A stretch of DNA of 64,000 bases from the NCBI RefSeq assembly GCF_039544005.1, contig NZ_BAABKV010000001.1, positions 7,688,001-7,752,000 of the forward strand, given 5' to 3'. Shown here piece by piece: positions 1 through 7,018 of the stretch. How positions within the stretch are numbered: the stretch's first letter is position 1; every line of letters begins with the position of its first letter. Below the pieces are notes generated by a model, which worked only from the letters and a program-made list of their open reading frames with translations, was not told where the DNA came from and ran no database searches. The position numbers and the translations under genes are program-made. This DNA is from Kitasatospora paranensis (GTDB taxonomy: Bacteria; Actinomycetota; Actinomycetes; Streptomycetales; Streptomycetaceae).

Positions 1-1590
1 GACGCCCTCGACCAGGACCGGCACCTCGACCGCCTCTGGGCGCTCGCCGCCTGGGAGGACAGCGTCGGCGGCTTCGTCGCCCACGAGCACGCCGACCTGT
101 GGAACAACGACGTCCCGGTGTTCACCATCCGTCCCGACGGGGTGCACGCCCGCTCCAGCACCGGGGCCGTCATCCCGGACGTCACCGACCGGCCCGCCCT
201 GGACGTCGCCCGGGAGAAGCTCGCCGCCTTCGGCGAGGACGACCTCGCCCGCCAGCGCCGGCTGCTGCGGCTCTCCCTCACCACCGCCGACGGCGCCGCG
301 GAACCCCGCCGTACCCCCACCACCGCCGAACCCCGCACGCCGGCCACCGCCGAACCCCGCGCCACACCCGTCCCGGACCCGGGCCCGCCCCGCGACCCCG
401 ACGGCTCCGCCCTGCGCTCCCGCGCCCTCGCCAAGGCGGCCGAGGCCGCCGACGACCTCCTGCGCGAGGCCTACCGCGGGCCCGACGACCTCGCCTGGAC
501 GGGCCCCAACTGGGCCCCGCCCGGCCGCTGGGCGCCCGCCGAACTCGGCCCCGACCTGTACAGCGGCACGGCGGGCATCGTCCTCTTCCTCGACCGGCTC
601 GCCCGCGTCACCGGCGACACCGGCCACCGCAGGTCCGCCGACGCGGCCACCGCCACGCTGCGCCGTCAGATCCGCCGCCGCACCGACCGGCTCGGCGGCG
701 GCATCACCGGCACCGGCGGGCTGCTCTACACCCTCGCCCAGCTCACCGCGGACCGCCCCGACCCCGAACTCGACACCCTCGCCGAGGCGCTGGTCGCCCG
801 CGCCGCTGCGACCGCGGCCGACGACACCTGGTACGACGTCATCGCCGGCAGTGCCGGCACCATCGGCGGACTCGCCGCCTGGGCCGCCGTCCGTCCCGGC
901 GCCGCCGTCACCGACGCGCTCGCCCGCTGCGCCCGGCACCTGGCCGACCGGGCACGGCCGCACCCGGAGGGCGGCGTCGGCTGGCTGCCGCAACCGCTCG
1001 CCGCCACCGTCGACCGCCCGCTCGCGGGCTTCGCGCACGGCTGCTCCGGCATCGCCTGGGCGCTCGTCACGGCCGCCCGGCTGCTCGGCGACGACCGCCT
1101 GCCCGACCTGGCCCGCGCCGCCTTCGCCCACGAGCGCACGCTCTACGACCCGGCCGCCGGGAACTGGCGGGACGTCCGTGAGGACCCGGCCGTCCGCGAA
1201 CACCCGGTGCTCTGGTGCCACGGCGCGGCGGGTGCCGCCCTGGCCCGGGCCGAGACCGCCGACCTGCTCGACGACCCCGAGCTGCGCGCCGAGCGGGCCG
1301 CCGCGCTGACCACTGTCGCGCAGTCCGGATTCGGTCTCAACTCCTCGCTCTGCCACGGCGACCTCGGCAACATCGACGTGCTCCGGCTTTCCGGCGCGCC
1401 GTATGTCGGGGCGGCCGCCGCCGCGCTGGACACCCTCGACCGGGACGGCTGGGCGTGCGGCCTCCCGCACGGCGTCCGGAGCCCGTCGCTGATGGTCGGT
1501 GTGGCCGGCATCGGCCACGGCCTGCTGCGACTGGCCTCGCCCGAGGCCGTCCCCTCCGTCCTCGCCCTGCGACCCCCGCAGACCGGCTGA
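1..1590 (+). CDS. lanM: Class II lanthipeptide synthetase LanM, C-terminal part (5' end outside window)
   Basis: The frame is open from base 1, so the start and most of the dehydratase half lie outside the window. The first codons carry the NNDVPVF stretch typical of the end of the LanM dehydratase domain. A Pro/Thr/Ala-rich linker follows (about codons 100-125), then a LanC-like cyclase domain. The cyclase zinc ligands are present: Cys in WCHG (codon 406) and Cys-His in CHGDLGN (codons 451-452). The family dehydrates Ser/Thr of a precursor peptide and closes thioether rings. No precursor or transporter gene follows, so any lantibiotic cluster must lie upstream. Family assignment is firm; the product is unknown. 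Confidence 0.9.
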   Translation, partial: DALDQDRHLDRLWALAAWEDSVGGFVAHEHADLWNNDVPVFTIRPDGVHARSSTGAVIPDVTDRPALDVAREKLAAFGEDDLARQRRLLRLSLTTADGAAEPRRTPTTAEPRTPATAEPRATPVPDPGPPRDPDGSALRSRALAKAAEAADDLLREAYRGPDDLAWTGPNWAPPGRWAPAELGPDLYSGTAGIVLFLDRLARVTGDTGHRRSADAATATLRRQIRRRTDRLGGGITGTGGLLYTLAQLTADRPDPELDTLAEALVARAAATAADDTWYDVIAGSAGTIGGLAAWAAVRPGAAVTDALARCARHLADRARPHPEGGVGWLPQPLAATVDRPLAGFAHGCSGIAWALVTAARLLGDDRLPDLARAAFAHERTLYDPAAGNWRDVREDPAVREHPVLWCHGAAGAALARAETADLLDDPELRAERAAALTTVAQSGFGLNSSLCHGDLGNIDVLRLSGAPYVGAAAAALDTLDRDGWACGLPHGVRSPSLMVGVAGIGHGLLRLASPEAVPSVLALRPPQTG

Positions 1591-1680
1591 CACTGCCCTG
1601 CCCCGTGCCCGCCTCGCACCGCCCCGCCCCGCCCGGAAAACGGCTCGCCGGTCGCCCGCCGCGGTGCGAGGATGACGCGC

Positions 1681-2241
1681 ATGACCCGGGTGTCCCTGGT
1701 ACGCACCGCTGTTCTGCACACCGCCGACCTCGACGACGCGACGCGGGCCGTGGCCCGAGCCCTGCTCGACGAGGTCTTCGCGCCCGAGATGACGGACGAG
1801 GACTGGGAGCACTGCCTCGGCGGCGTCCACGCGCTGGTGTGGGAGGGCACCGTGCTCGTCGGACACGCGGCCCTCGTGCAGCGCCGGCTCGTCCACGCCG
1901 GCCGGGCGCTGCGGACGGGCTACGTGGAGGGCGTCGCCGTCCGCGCCGGCTCACGCGGCCGCGGCTACGGCGCCGCGATGATGGCCGAACTCGAACGGGT
2001 GGCCCGCCGCGCCTATGATCTCGCCGCCCTCGGCAGCACCGAGGAGGCCGTCCCGTTCTACACCGCGCGCGGCTGGCGCAGCTGGCTCGGCCCGACCTCG
2101 GAGCTCACCCCGCACGGCACCGTCCGCACGCCCGACGAGGACGGCTGGATCTTCGTCCTGCCGCTGCACACCGACGCCGAGGTGCCGCTGGACTTCGCCG
2201 GCGAGCTGACCTGCGACTGGCGCGAGGGCGACAGCTGGTGA
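1681..2241 (+). CDS. aac(2'): Aminoglycoside 2'-N-acetyltransferase, AAC(2')-I type
   Basis: GNAT-fold enzyme of about 186 residues that resembles the chromosomal AAC(2')-I enzymes of mycobacteria, which acetylate the 2'-amino group of aminoglycosides from acetyl-CoA. Shared blocks in order are DWEHCLGG and HALVW, QRRL, GYVEGVAVR running into the CoA loop SRGRGYGA, GPTSEL, PDEDGWIFVLP and the terminal CDWREGD. Start: ATG 1681 has GAGG at 1668-1671, nine bases upstream; the ATG at 1672 sits too close to it. It stands alone, 90 bases after lanM. Whether it confers resistance or has a housekeeping acyl-transfer role cannot be told from sequence. Confidence 0.85.
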   Translation: MTRVSLVRTAVLHTADLDDATRAVARALLDEVFAPEMTDEDWEHCLGGVHALVWEGTVLVGHAALVQRRLVHAGRALRTGYVEGVAVRAGSRGRGYGAAMMAELERVARRAYDLAALGSTEEAVPFYTARGWRSWLGPTSELTPHGTVRTPDEDGWIFVLPLHTDAEVPLDFAGELTCDWREGDSW

Positions 2242-2370
2242 CCGCGGACGCGTCCTCGAACCCGTGCCTTCCCCCGGGTGTCGGCGGCGCATAGGGTCGC
2301 AGGTGACGGGCCGTCGGCACAGCACGGACCGCCATCGACACCCCGCCCGCCGCGCACACCGGGAGAACAC

Positions 2371-2526
2371 GTGCACCACAGCCGTATCGGATCCGTGCGG
2401 GTCACGCCGCGCCGCCGCGACGAGGTGGTCGCCCTGCCGCCGTACGGGCTCGACAGGCTCGGCGGGCCCGGCGCGGCCGGCCGTCTGCGCCGCCCGGAGT
2501 CGGTTGCCGGAGGTCTCGGGGTATGA
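2371..2526 (+). CDS. Small basic protein of unknown function, coupled to the HAD gene
   Basis: A 51-codon frame starting at GTG 2371 with GGGAGA five bases upstream. Its TGA stop overlaps the ATG of the next gene (ATGA at 2523-2526), which suggests translational coupling. The product is rich in Arg and Gly and has no recognisable domain. The frame is also open upstream to an ATG at 2278, but only the GTG has a ribosome binding site. It could be a leader peptide or a chance frame. Confidence 0.4.
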   Translation: MHHSRIGSVRVTPRRRDEVVALPPYGLDRLGGPGAAGRLRRPESVAGGLGV

Positions 2527-3152
2527 GCGGCGCGGCACCAGCCACCGGCCGGCCCTACGACGCCGTCCTCTGCGACATCGACGGCGTACTCCGGCACTGG
2601 CCCCCGATGGACGACCTGGACCGCGCGCACGGGCTGCCACCGGGCTCGCTCGCGGCGGCGGCGTTCGCTCCGCACCGGCTGCACCCCGCGGTCACCGGAG
2701 AGGTCACCGACGAGCAGTGGCGGGCGGCCGTGACCGCCGACCTCGCCGGTACCTGCGGCTCGGCCCGGCGCGCCGGGGCCGCGGTCGCCGCCTGGTCGGC
2801 GGTCGTCCCGCCGGTGGACGAGCAGGTCGTCGCGCTGCTCACCCGGGTCCGTGCCGTCGTCCCGGTGGCCTTGGTCTCCAACGCGACCACCCGGTTGGAA
2901 CAGGACCTCGACCGGCACGGCCTGGCCGACCTCGCCGACACCGTCGTCAACACCGCCCGGATCGGCGTCGCCAAGCCCGACCCGCAGGTCTACGCGATCG
3001 CCGCCCGCCGGGTCGCCGCGCAGCCGCACCGCTGCCTGTTCGTCGACGACACCGCCGGGCACGTCGCCGCCGCCCGCCAGGCCGGGATGACCGGCCTGCA
3101 CTACCGCACGGCCGACGACCTGCGGACCGCCCTCGCGGCGCTCCTGGACTGA
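2523..3152 (+). CDS. HAD-superfamily hydrolase
   Basis: Haloacid-dehalogenase-like phosphatase of 209 residues. Motif I is CDIDGVL near the N-terminus with both aspartates (DxD). Motif II is the serine in LVSNAT, motif III the lysine in GVAKPDPQVY, and motif IV the acidic pair in FVDDTAGH. The order and the helical cap between motifs I and II fit subfamily IA, which acts on small phosphorylated metabolites; the substrate is unknown. The start codon overlaps the stop of the small frame upstream. The gene ends about 100 bases before a convergent gene. Confidence 0.85.
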   Translation: MSGAAPATGRPYDAVLCDIDGVLRHWPPMDDLDRAHGLPPGSLAAAAFAPHRLHPAVTGEVTDEQWRAAVTADLAGTCGSARRAGAAVAAWSAVVPPVDEQVVALLTRVRAVVPVALVSNATTRLEQDLDRHGLADLADTVVNTARIGVAKPDPQVYAIAARRVAAQPHRCLFVDDTAGHVAAARQAGMTGLHYRTADDLRTALAALLD

Positions 3153-3254
3153 CCCGTCCACCCGGTCGGCGCGAGGCCCGTCAGGTCGCCGGGGCCCGTC
3201 CGGTGGTGAGCCTGCCCGGTGGTGAGCCCGTCCGGTGGGCCGGTCGTCCGCCGG

Positions 3255-3964
3255 TCAGGAGCCCGCCAGCGCGGCCCGGGTGGCCGCGCCGTACACCCCC
3301 GGCGGATCCGCCGTGATCGAGCGCTCCTGCTGGACCTCGCGCACCGCGCGCTCGGTCGCCGCGTCGTAGCGGCCGTCCGCGGCCACGTACGTCTTGCCCT
3401 GTGCGAACAGCAGCTGCTGGAGCCGGACGACCGCCGGCCCGGAGTCCCCGGCGCGGAGCACCCCGACGCGACCGTCGCCGCACCGGTCGGACGGTTCGAC
3501 GGGCTGCCCGACGGCGCGGCGATGCCCGATGCCTGATGCCCGGCGACGGGCGCGGCACTCGCGCCGGCCGGGGAGGCGGTCGTCGTGGCCGGGACGGACA
3601 CCGGGCCACTCGCGGGCAGGCCCACCGGCGCGTCCGCGGCCCGGACGCCGGACGGGCGGGCTGGCCCGGGCGCCGCCCCGGAGCCGGCCCCGTCGGCCAG
3701 GTGGAACGCCACGGCGCCCAGCAGTACCGTCGCGAGCATCGCGGCCGCCACCGCGGGGCCGCGCCGATGGAGGCCCGCGCGACGCCCGTCGACGGCCGGG
3801 ACCGGCGGCACGGCCTGCTGGGCGGGCCGCACCGAGTCCGGCGGCGGGGCCGGGGCGTAGGCCGGTGCGGTCACCGCGGAGGCGCCGAGATCGCGGACGA
3901 ACGGGCGGACCAGGGTCTCGTCGTCGACCGCCTCGGACGGCTCCTGAGCCTGCCGCTGCGCCAT
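3255..3964 (-). CDS. Membrane-anchored peptidoglycan-binding protein (frame break)
   Basis: The repaired protein starts at ATG 3964 with GGAGA three bases upstream. It has an acidic cytoplasmic N-terminus, a Pro-rich stretch, one membrane helix at about residues 70-88 and a long Ala/Pro/Ser/Thr-rich spacer. It ends in a peptidoglycan-binding type 1 domain (RAGDSGPAVVRLQQLL, later DGRYDAATERAV). The spacer and the binding domain are in different frames; the break is near 3470-3480. Adding one C there gives a continuous TVRVGVLRAGDSGP. By family it would sit in the membrane and contact the cell wall. The break looks like a sequence error, though a real mutation cannot be excluded. Confidence 0.7.
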
Positions 3965-4223
3965 GTCTCTCCGTACTCGCGGTGCCGGTTGCCGGGCACG
4001 TCCGGCAACCGGCAAAACGTAGCAGGAGCGATTCCGCCGCAGGTCGGCGCGCCGGGCGGTGCCGTTCGGCGCCCGGTTCGGACCGATCGCGACCGCCGGT
4101 GGCCGAGCCGCGACCGGCCGGTGTTCGAGCACGGACCGCCCGGTGTCCGGACGCGCCGGCCCCACGGGGTGGTCGGCTGACGTCGCACGGCCCCGCGGCC
4201 GGCGCCCGTCGTACGGGCCGCGG

Positions 4224-4472
4224 TCAGCGCACGTCGTGCGGCCCGGCAGGCGGCGCGAGCAACCGGTACCCCGTGCGGCGCGGCGCGCCGGACCCGGTGG
4301 TGCCGGAGGGGTGCAGCGAGCCGATGGGGATCGCGCGGACCAGCGGAGAGCCGCCGACGACCTGGACGCGGGCGCGCCCGCCGCCCGTGCTCAGGACCTG
4401 GATGCGCAGGCCGGCGTCGCGCGGGTGGCAGGACTCGTAGACCTGACCGGCCGTCGGCTGTGAGATGTTCAT
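4224..4472 (-). CDS. Conserved hypothetical protein, 82 residues
   Basis: Starts at ATG 4472 and ends at 4224. The product begins MNISQPTAGQVYESCHPRDA, has several short beta-like stretches (LRIQVLS, ARVQVVGG, AIPIGSLH) and a basic tail. Proteins of this look occur near small regulators in Streptomyces, but I cannot name a function. No strong ribosome binding site is visible. It lies 90 bases downstream of the small membrane protein on the same strand. Confidence 0.55.
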   Translation of the reverse strand: MNISQPTAGQVYESCHPRDAGLRIQVLSTGGGRARVQVVGGSPLVRAIPIGSLHPSGTTGSGAPRRTGYRLLAPPAGPHDVR

Positions 4473-4564
4473 CGGACGGTCCAACGAACCGGGCCGGGGA
4501 TTCTGCGCCCGGGGCCGGGCACCGGCAGCTCCACCGAGGGCCCGGGCGGGGAGCGGGGCGGCCG

Positions 4565-4831
4565 CTACTCCCACTGGCGGCGGCCCAGGGCGACCCCGAT
4601 GGCCGCGTAGACGACGGCTGGCAGACCGTAGTCGACCAGTGTGCGGGCCGCCTGGGTGGACGGGCTGAAGAGCCCGCGCGACCAGCCGGAGAGCCAGTCG
4701 GCGGCCTGGTGGAACCAGTGCGCGACCGGGTTGCCCGAATCGGCACCCGCCAGGTCGAGCACGATCCAGAGGAGCAGGACGAGGACGGCGGCACCGGCGG
4801 CCGTCCGCAGCAGTTGGACGAGACCTCTCAT
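4565..4831 (-). CDS. Small two-helix membrane protein
   Basis: 88 residues with two hydrophobic segments (about residues 8-28 and 66-82) separated by an amphipathic stretch rich in Trp and Ser (HWFHQAADWLSGWSRG). The start ATG (4829-4831) overlaps the TGA stop of the upstream ATP-binding protein gene as ATGA, so the pair is probably translationally coupled. No ribosome binding site of its own is visible, which fits coupling. Function unknown. Confidence 0.65.
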   Translation of the reverse strand: MRGLVQLLRTAAGAAVLVLLLWIVLDLAGADSGNPVAHWFHQAADWLSGWSRGLFSPSTQAARTLVDYGLPAVVYAAIGVALGRRQWE

Positions 4832-5345
4832 GGCGTGCGTGTTGCACGTTCCGGCCCGCGCAAACCCGACGGGCCGTCATCGGTCCGCTCTCCGGCAGCC
4901 TTCTCCTCCGCGGGGCCGGCCGCCGCGCAGGCGGTGCGGCCCGGCGGGTGGAAGCACGCGGTGACGGTCTTGCCCTCCGGCCCGACCCGGGCGGTCCAGG
5001 TGTCGGCCAGCGCGTCCACGATCGCCATGCCGCGCCCGGAGGTCGCGGTGGCGCTCTCCGGACGCGCCAGCGGCGCCTCGGGGAGGTGTCGCCCACGCTG
5101 ACGTACAGGCAGCTGCCGTCCCAGGTCATCACGAGGTGGGCGGCGCTGCGCGCGTGGACGTGGGCGTTGGTGACGAGCTCGGAGACGGTGAGGACGACCG
5201 CGTCGGCCGTGCCCGGCGCACCGGTCGTCCAGCCGAGGTCGTCGAGGTGCCGGCGGGCCCAGGCGCGGCCTGCCGAGACGGTGCTGGGCAGCGGCAGCGT
5301 CCGGGCCCAGCCGAGGGCGCGTATCGAGGCTTCCCTGTCGTGCAC
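4828..5345 (-). CDS. Anti-sigma/regulatory ATP-binding protein, HATPase_c fold (frame break)
   Basis: A stand-alone GHKL ATP-binding domain of the RsbW-like kind common in Streptomyces, which bind or phosphorylate anti-sigma antagonists. Start GTG 5345 with GGAG seven bases upstream. The N box is ELVTNAHVHA and the G box is GRGMAIVDAL followed by GPEGKTV. The two boxes are in different frames; the break is at the run of four G at 5080-5083 (C on the coding strand). Adding one C gives GDTSPEAPLARPES and a continuous protein of about 172 residues. It is coupled to the small membrane protein downstream. Confidence 0.75.
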
Positions 5346-5454
5346 GTCGGGGCTCCTCTCTCTGCTTCGGGGACAGTCGCCCTTGCGGCTGCCCCGGCAC
5401 CGTCCCGTACGCATGGCCGGTCGGCCGGTGTACGGGACGGTGCCGGGCGCCCGC

Positions 5455-6666
5455 TCAGCGCAGCGCCCACACCTGGTTGGGCTGGGTGCCGCTGCCGTAG
5501 CAGTCCCAGATCTGGACCCGGGTGCCGTTGGCGGTGCCCTGGCCGGCCGCGTCCAGGCACTTGCCCGAGTTCGGGTTCACGAAGGTGCCGTTCCCGTTGA
5601 CCTGCCACTGCTGGGCACCGTTGTTGAGGCACGTCCAGAGCCTGACCTGGGTGCCGTTGGCGGTGCCCTGTCCTGCGACGTCGAGGCACTTGCCGGAGTT
5701 CGGGTTCACGAAGGTGTTGCCGGTGCGCTGCCACTTCTGCGCGACGGTGCCGTTGCAGTCGTAGAGCTGGACGGGCGTGCCGTCGGCGGTGCCGGCCGCC
5801 TGGACGTCCAGGCAGCGGCCGCTGCCCTGCCCGACGATCGTGCTGCCGCCGGTACCGCCGCCCCCGCCCCCGCCGCCGGTGCCGTTGGCGGTGAAGTTGA
5901 AGGAGTCGACGCCGAGGCCGGTGCCGCCCACCCACGGCTCGAAGCCGAACTGCACGCTCGTCATGTACCAGGCCCGGTCGAGGTAGCCGCGGTTTGCGGA
6001 GTCCTCGGTGAAGTCCTTGATGTTCACCTGGAGCGAGGTGGTGGTCTGCTGGCGGACATAGGAGACGACGTTCCACGAGATGCCGCCGTTGGACAGCCGG
6101 CCCTCCCACACGTCCCAGCCCGCGCCGGCCAGGTTCGCGGTGCCGATCTTCTGCCCGGCCGGCTGCGGGGCGCCGAGGTGGCTGCCCCAGATCATCAGCT
6201 CGGCGCCGTTGTTCTGGCCCGACGGGTTCGGCGAGGAGTCGAACCAGATGTCGTAGGCGGCGTCGTAGGCGCCGGTGCCGACCGTCCGGTAGGCGACGCT
6301 GGTCTGCGGGTTGGCGAAGGCGCTGACCTGGAGCGGGAGGCCGCTGCCCGAGCTGCAGTTGGTGTAGTGACAGCCGGCGTACACCGACGGGTAGGAGGCC
6401 GGCGCGCCGTTGGTCGGCTTGTTGTGGCTCTCCGAGGAGATGGTGAAGCCGCTGTCGGTGACGGACAGGCACTGCTGGGTGCTGTCGCCCCAGTTGTTGT
6501 TCTGCACGATGTAGTGGCCGCCGGCGATCGGGACGGAACCGAAGGTGTCGCAGAGCTGGGTGGCGGCCCCGGCGGGGGCGGCCATGACGGCCGGGAGGGC
6601 GACCGCCGCGACCAGCAGGGCGAGGGCGGTGACGGCCGAGCGCAGGCGCATCGGTAACGACTTCAT
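5455..6666 (-). CDS. Secreted GH12 endo-beta-1,4-glucanase with C-terminal CBM13 (ricin-type) domain
   Basis: 403 residues. An N-terminal signal peptide (cleavage likely after about residue 34, AGAA) leads to a glycoside hydrolase family 12 domain ending near residue 262. Blocks typical of GH12 are GHYIVQNNNWG, SYPSVYAGCHYTNC, the nucleophile Glu157 in GAELMIW and the acid/base Glu243 in VQFGFEPW. A glycine-only linker then joins a ricin-type beta-trefoil (three repeats with GKCLDVAGQGTANGT) at about 277-403. GH12 enzymes cut cellulose or xyloglucan. Start ATG 6666 has GGAGGA five bases upstream. It is divergent from the GH-A gene, and two CebR-type palindromes lie between them, so cellobiose induction is likely. 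Confidence 0.93.
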   Translation of the reverse strand: MKSLPMRLRSAVTALALLVAAVALPAVMAAPAGAATQLCDTFGSVPIAGGHYIVQNNNWGDSTQQCLSVTDSGFTISSESHNKPTNGAPASYPSVYAGCHYTNCSSGSGLPLQVSAFANPQTSVAYRTVGTGAYDAAYDIWFDSSPNPSGQNNGAELMIWGSHLGAPQPAGQKIGTANLAGAGWDVWEGRLSNGGISWNVVSYVRQQTTTSLQVNIKDFTEDSANRGYLDRAWYMTSVQFGFEPWVGGTGLGVDSFNFTANGTGGGGGGGGTGGSTIVGQGSGRCLDVQAAGTADGTPVQLYDCNGTVAQKWQRTGNTFVNPNSGKCLDVAGQGTANGTQVRLWTCLNNGAQQWQVNGNGTFVNPNSGKCLDAAGQGTANGTRVQIWDCYGSGTQPNQVWALR

Positions 6667-6805
6667 CAGGGTCCTCCGTCGAGGTGTGCGAGTGGGCGCG
6701 AACGGTCGTGGGGCAGCACCGGCTGCGGGCTGCAGGCGACCCGTCCGTGCTCCGAAACGGTAGGAGGGTCCATCGCGGATGGGGAAGACGTTCGACCGAA
6801 GATTC

Positions 6806-6817
6806 GGGAGCGCTCCC
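6806..6817. promoter_or_regulatory. CebR/CelR-type operator (core)
   Basis: Perfect 12-bp palindrome GGGAGCGCTCCC. It matches the core of TGGGAGCGCTCCCA, the known site of the cellobiose-responsive LacI-family repressors CelR (Thermobifida) and CebR (Streptomyces). It lies 140 bases upstream of the GH12 start, downstream of the promoter proposed for that gene. Confidence 0.85.
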
Positions 6818-6851
6818 ATTTATCGAGGTGAAGTGCCCCGTTCGTTCGAAA

Positions 6852-6881
6852 CTTATGGGAGCGCTCCCAAAATGCCGTCAA
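6852..6881 (-). promoter_or_regulatory. Putative promoter of the GH12 gene, with operator inside the spacer
   Basis: On the minus strand, TTGACG (6881-6876) is followed after 18 bases by CATAAG (6857-6852). The operator at 6856-6869 fills the spacer, where a bound repressor would block RNA polymerase. The elements are only moderate matches to the housekeeping consensus. Confidence 0.5.
6856..6869. promoter_or_regulatory. CebR/CelR-type operator (exact 14-mer)
   Basis: Exact TGGGAGCGCTCCCA palindrome, the published binding sequence of CelR/CebR. It is centred 50-51 bases from the other operator and sits between the divergent GH12 and GH-A genes, so one repressor could control both. On the plus strand TTGACA follows at 6887-6892 and could be the -35 box of the GH-A gene, but the -10 region there is poor. 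Confidence 0.9.
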
Positions 6882-7018
6882 AGCCGTTGACAGTGCCATG
6901 TCGGGCCTGCACGCTCCGGGGTGGCGTCGGTGCACCGCGACCCGTCCGCGCTCCCCACCGGCCTGCCCTCTTCCCGCCCCCACGCTTCCGCCCCCACGCG
7001 ACGCCCGAGGTGAGGCCT

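Noticed and set aside
3185..3245. Short direct repeats of CGGTGGTGAGCC between convergent genes
   Set aside because: Only two or three imperfect copies in a short intergenic space; no sign of a function.
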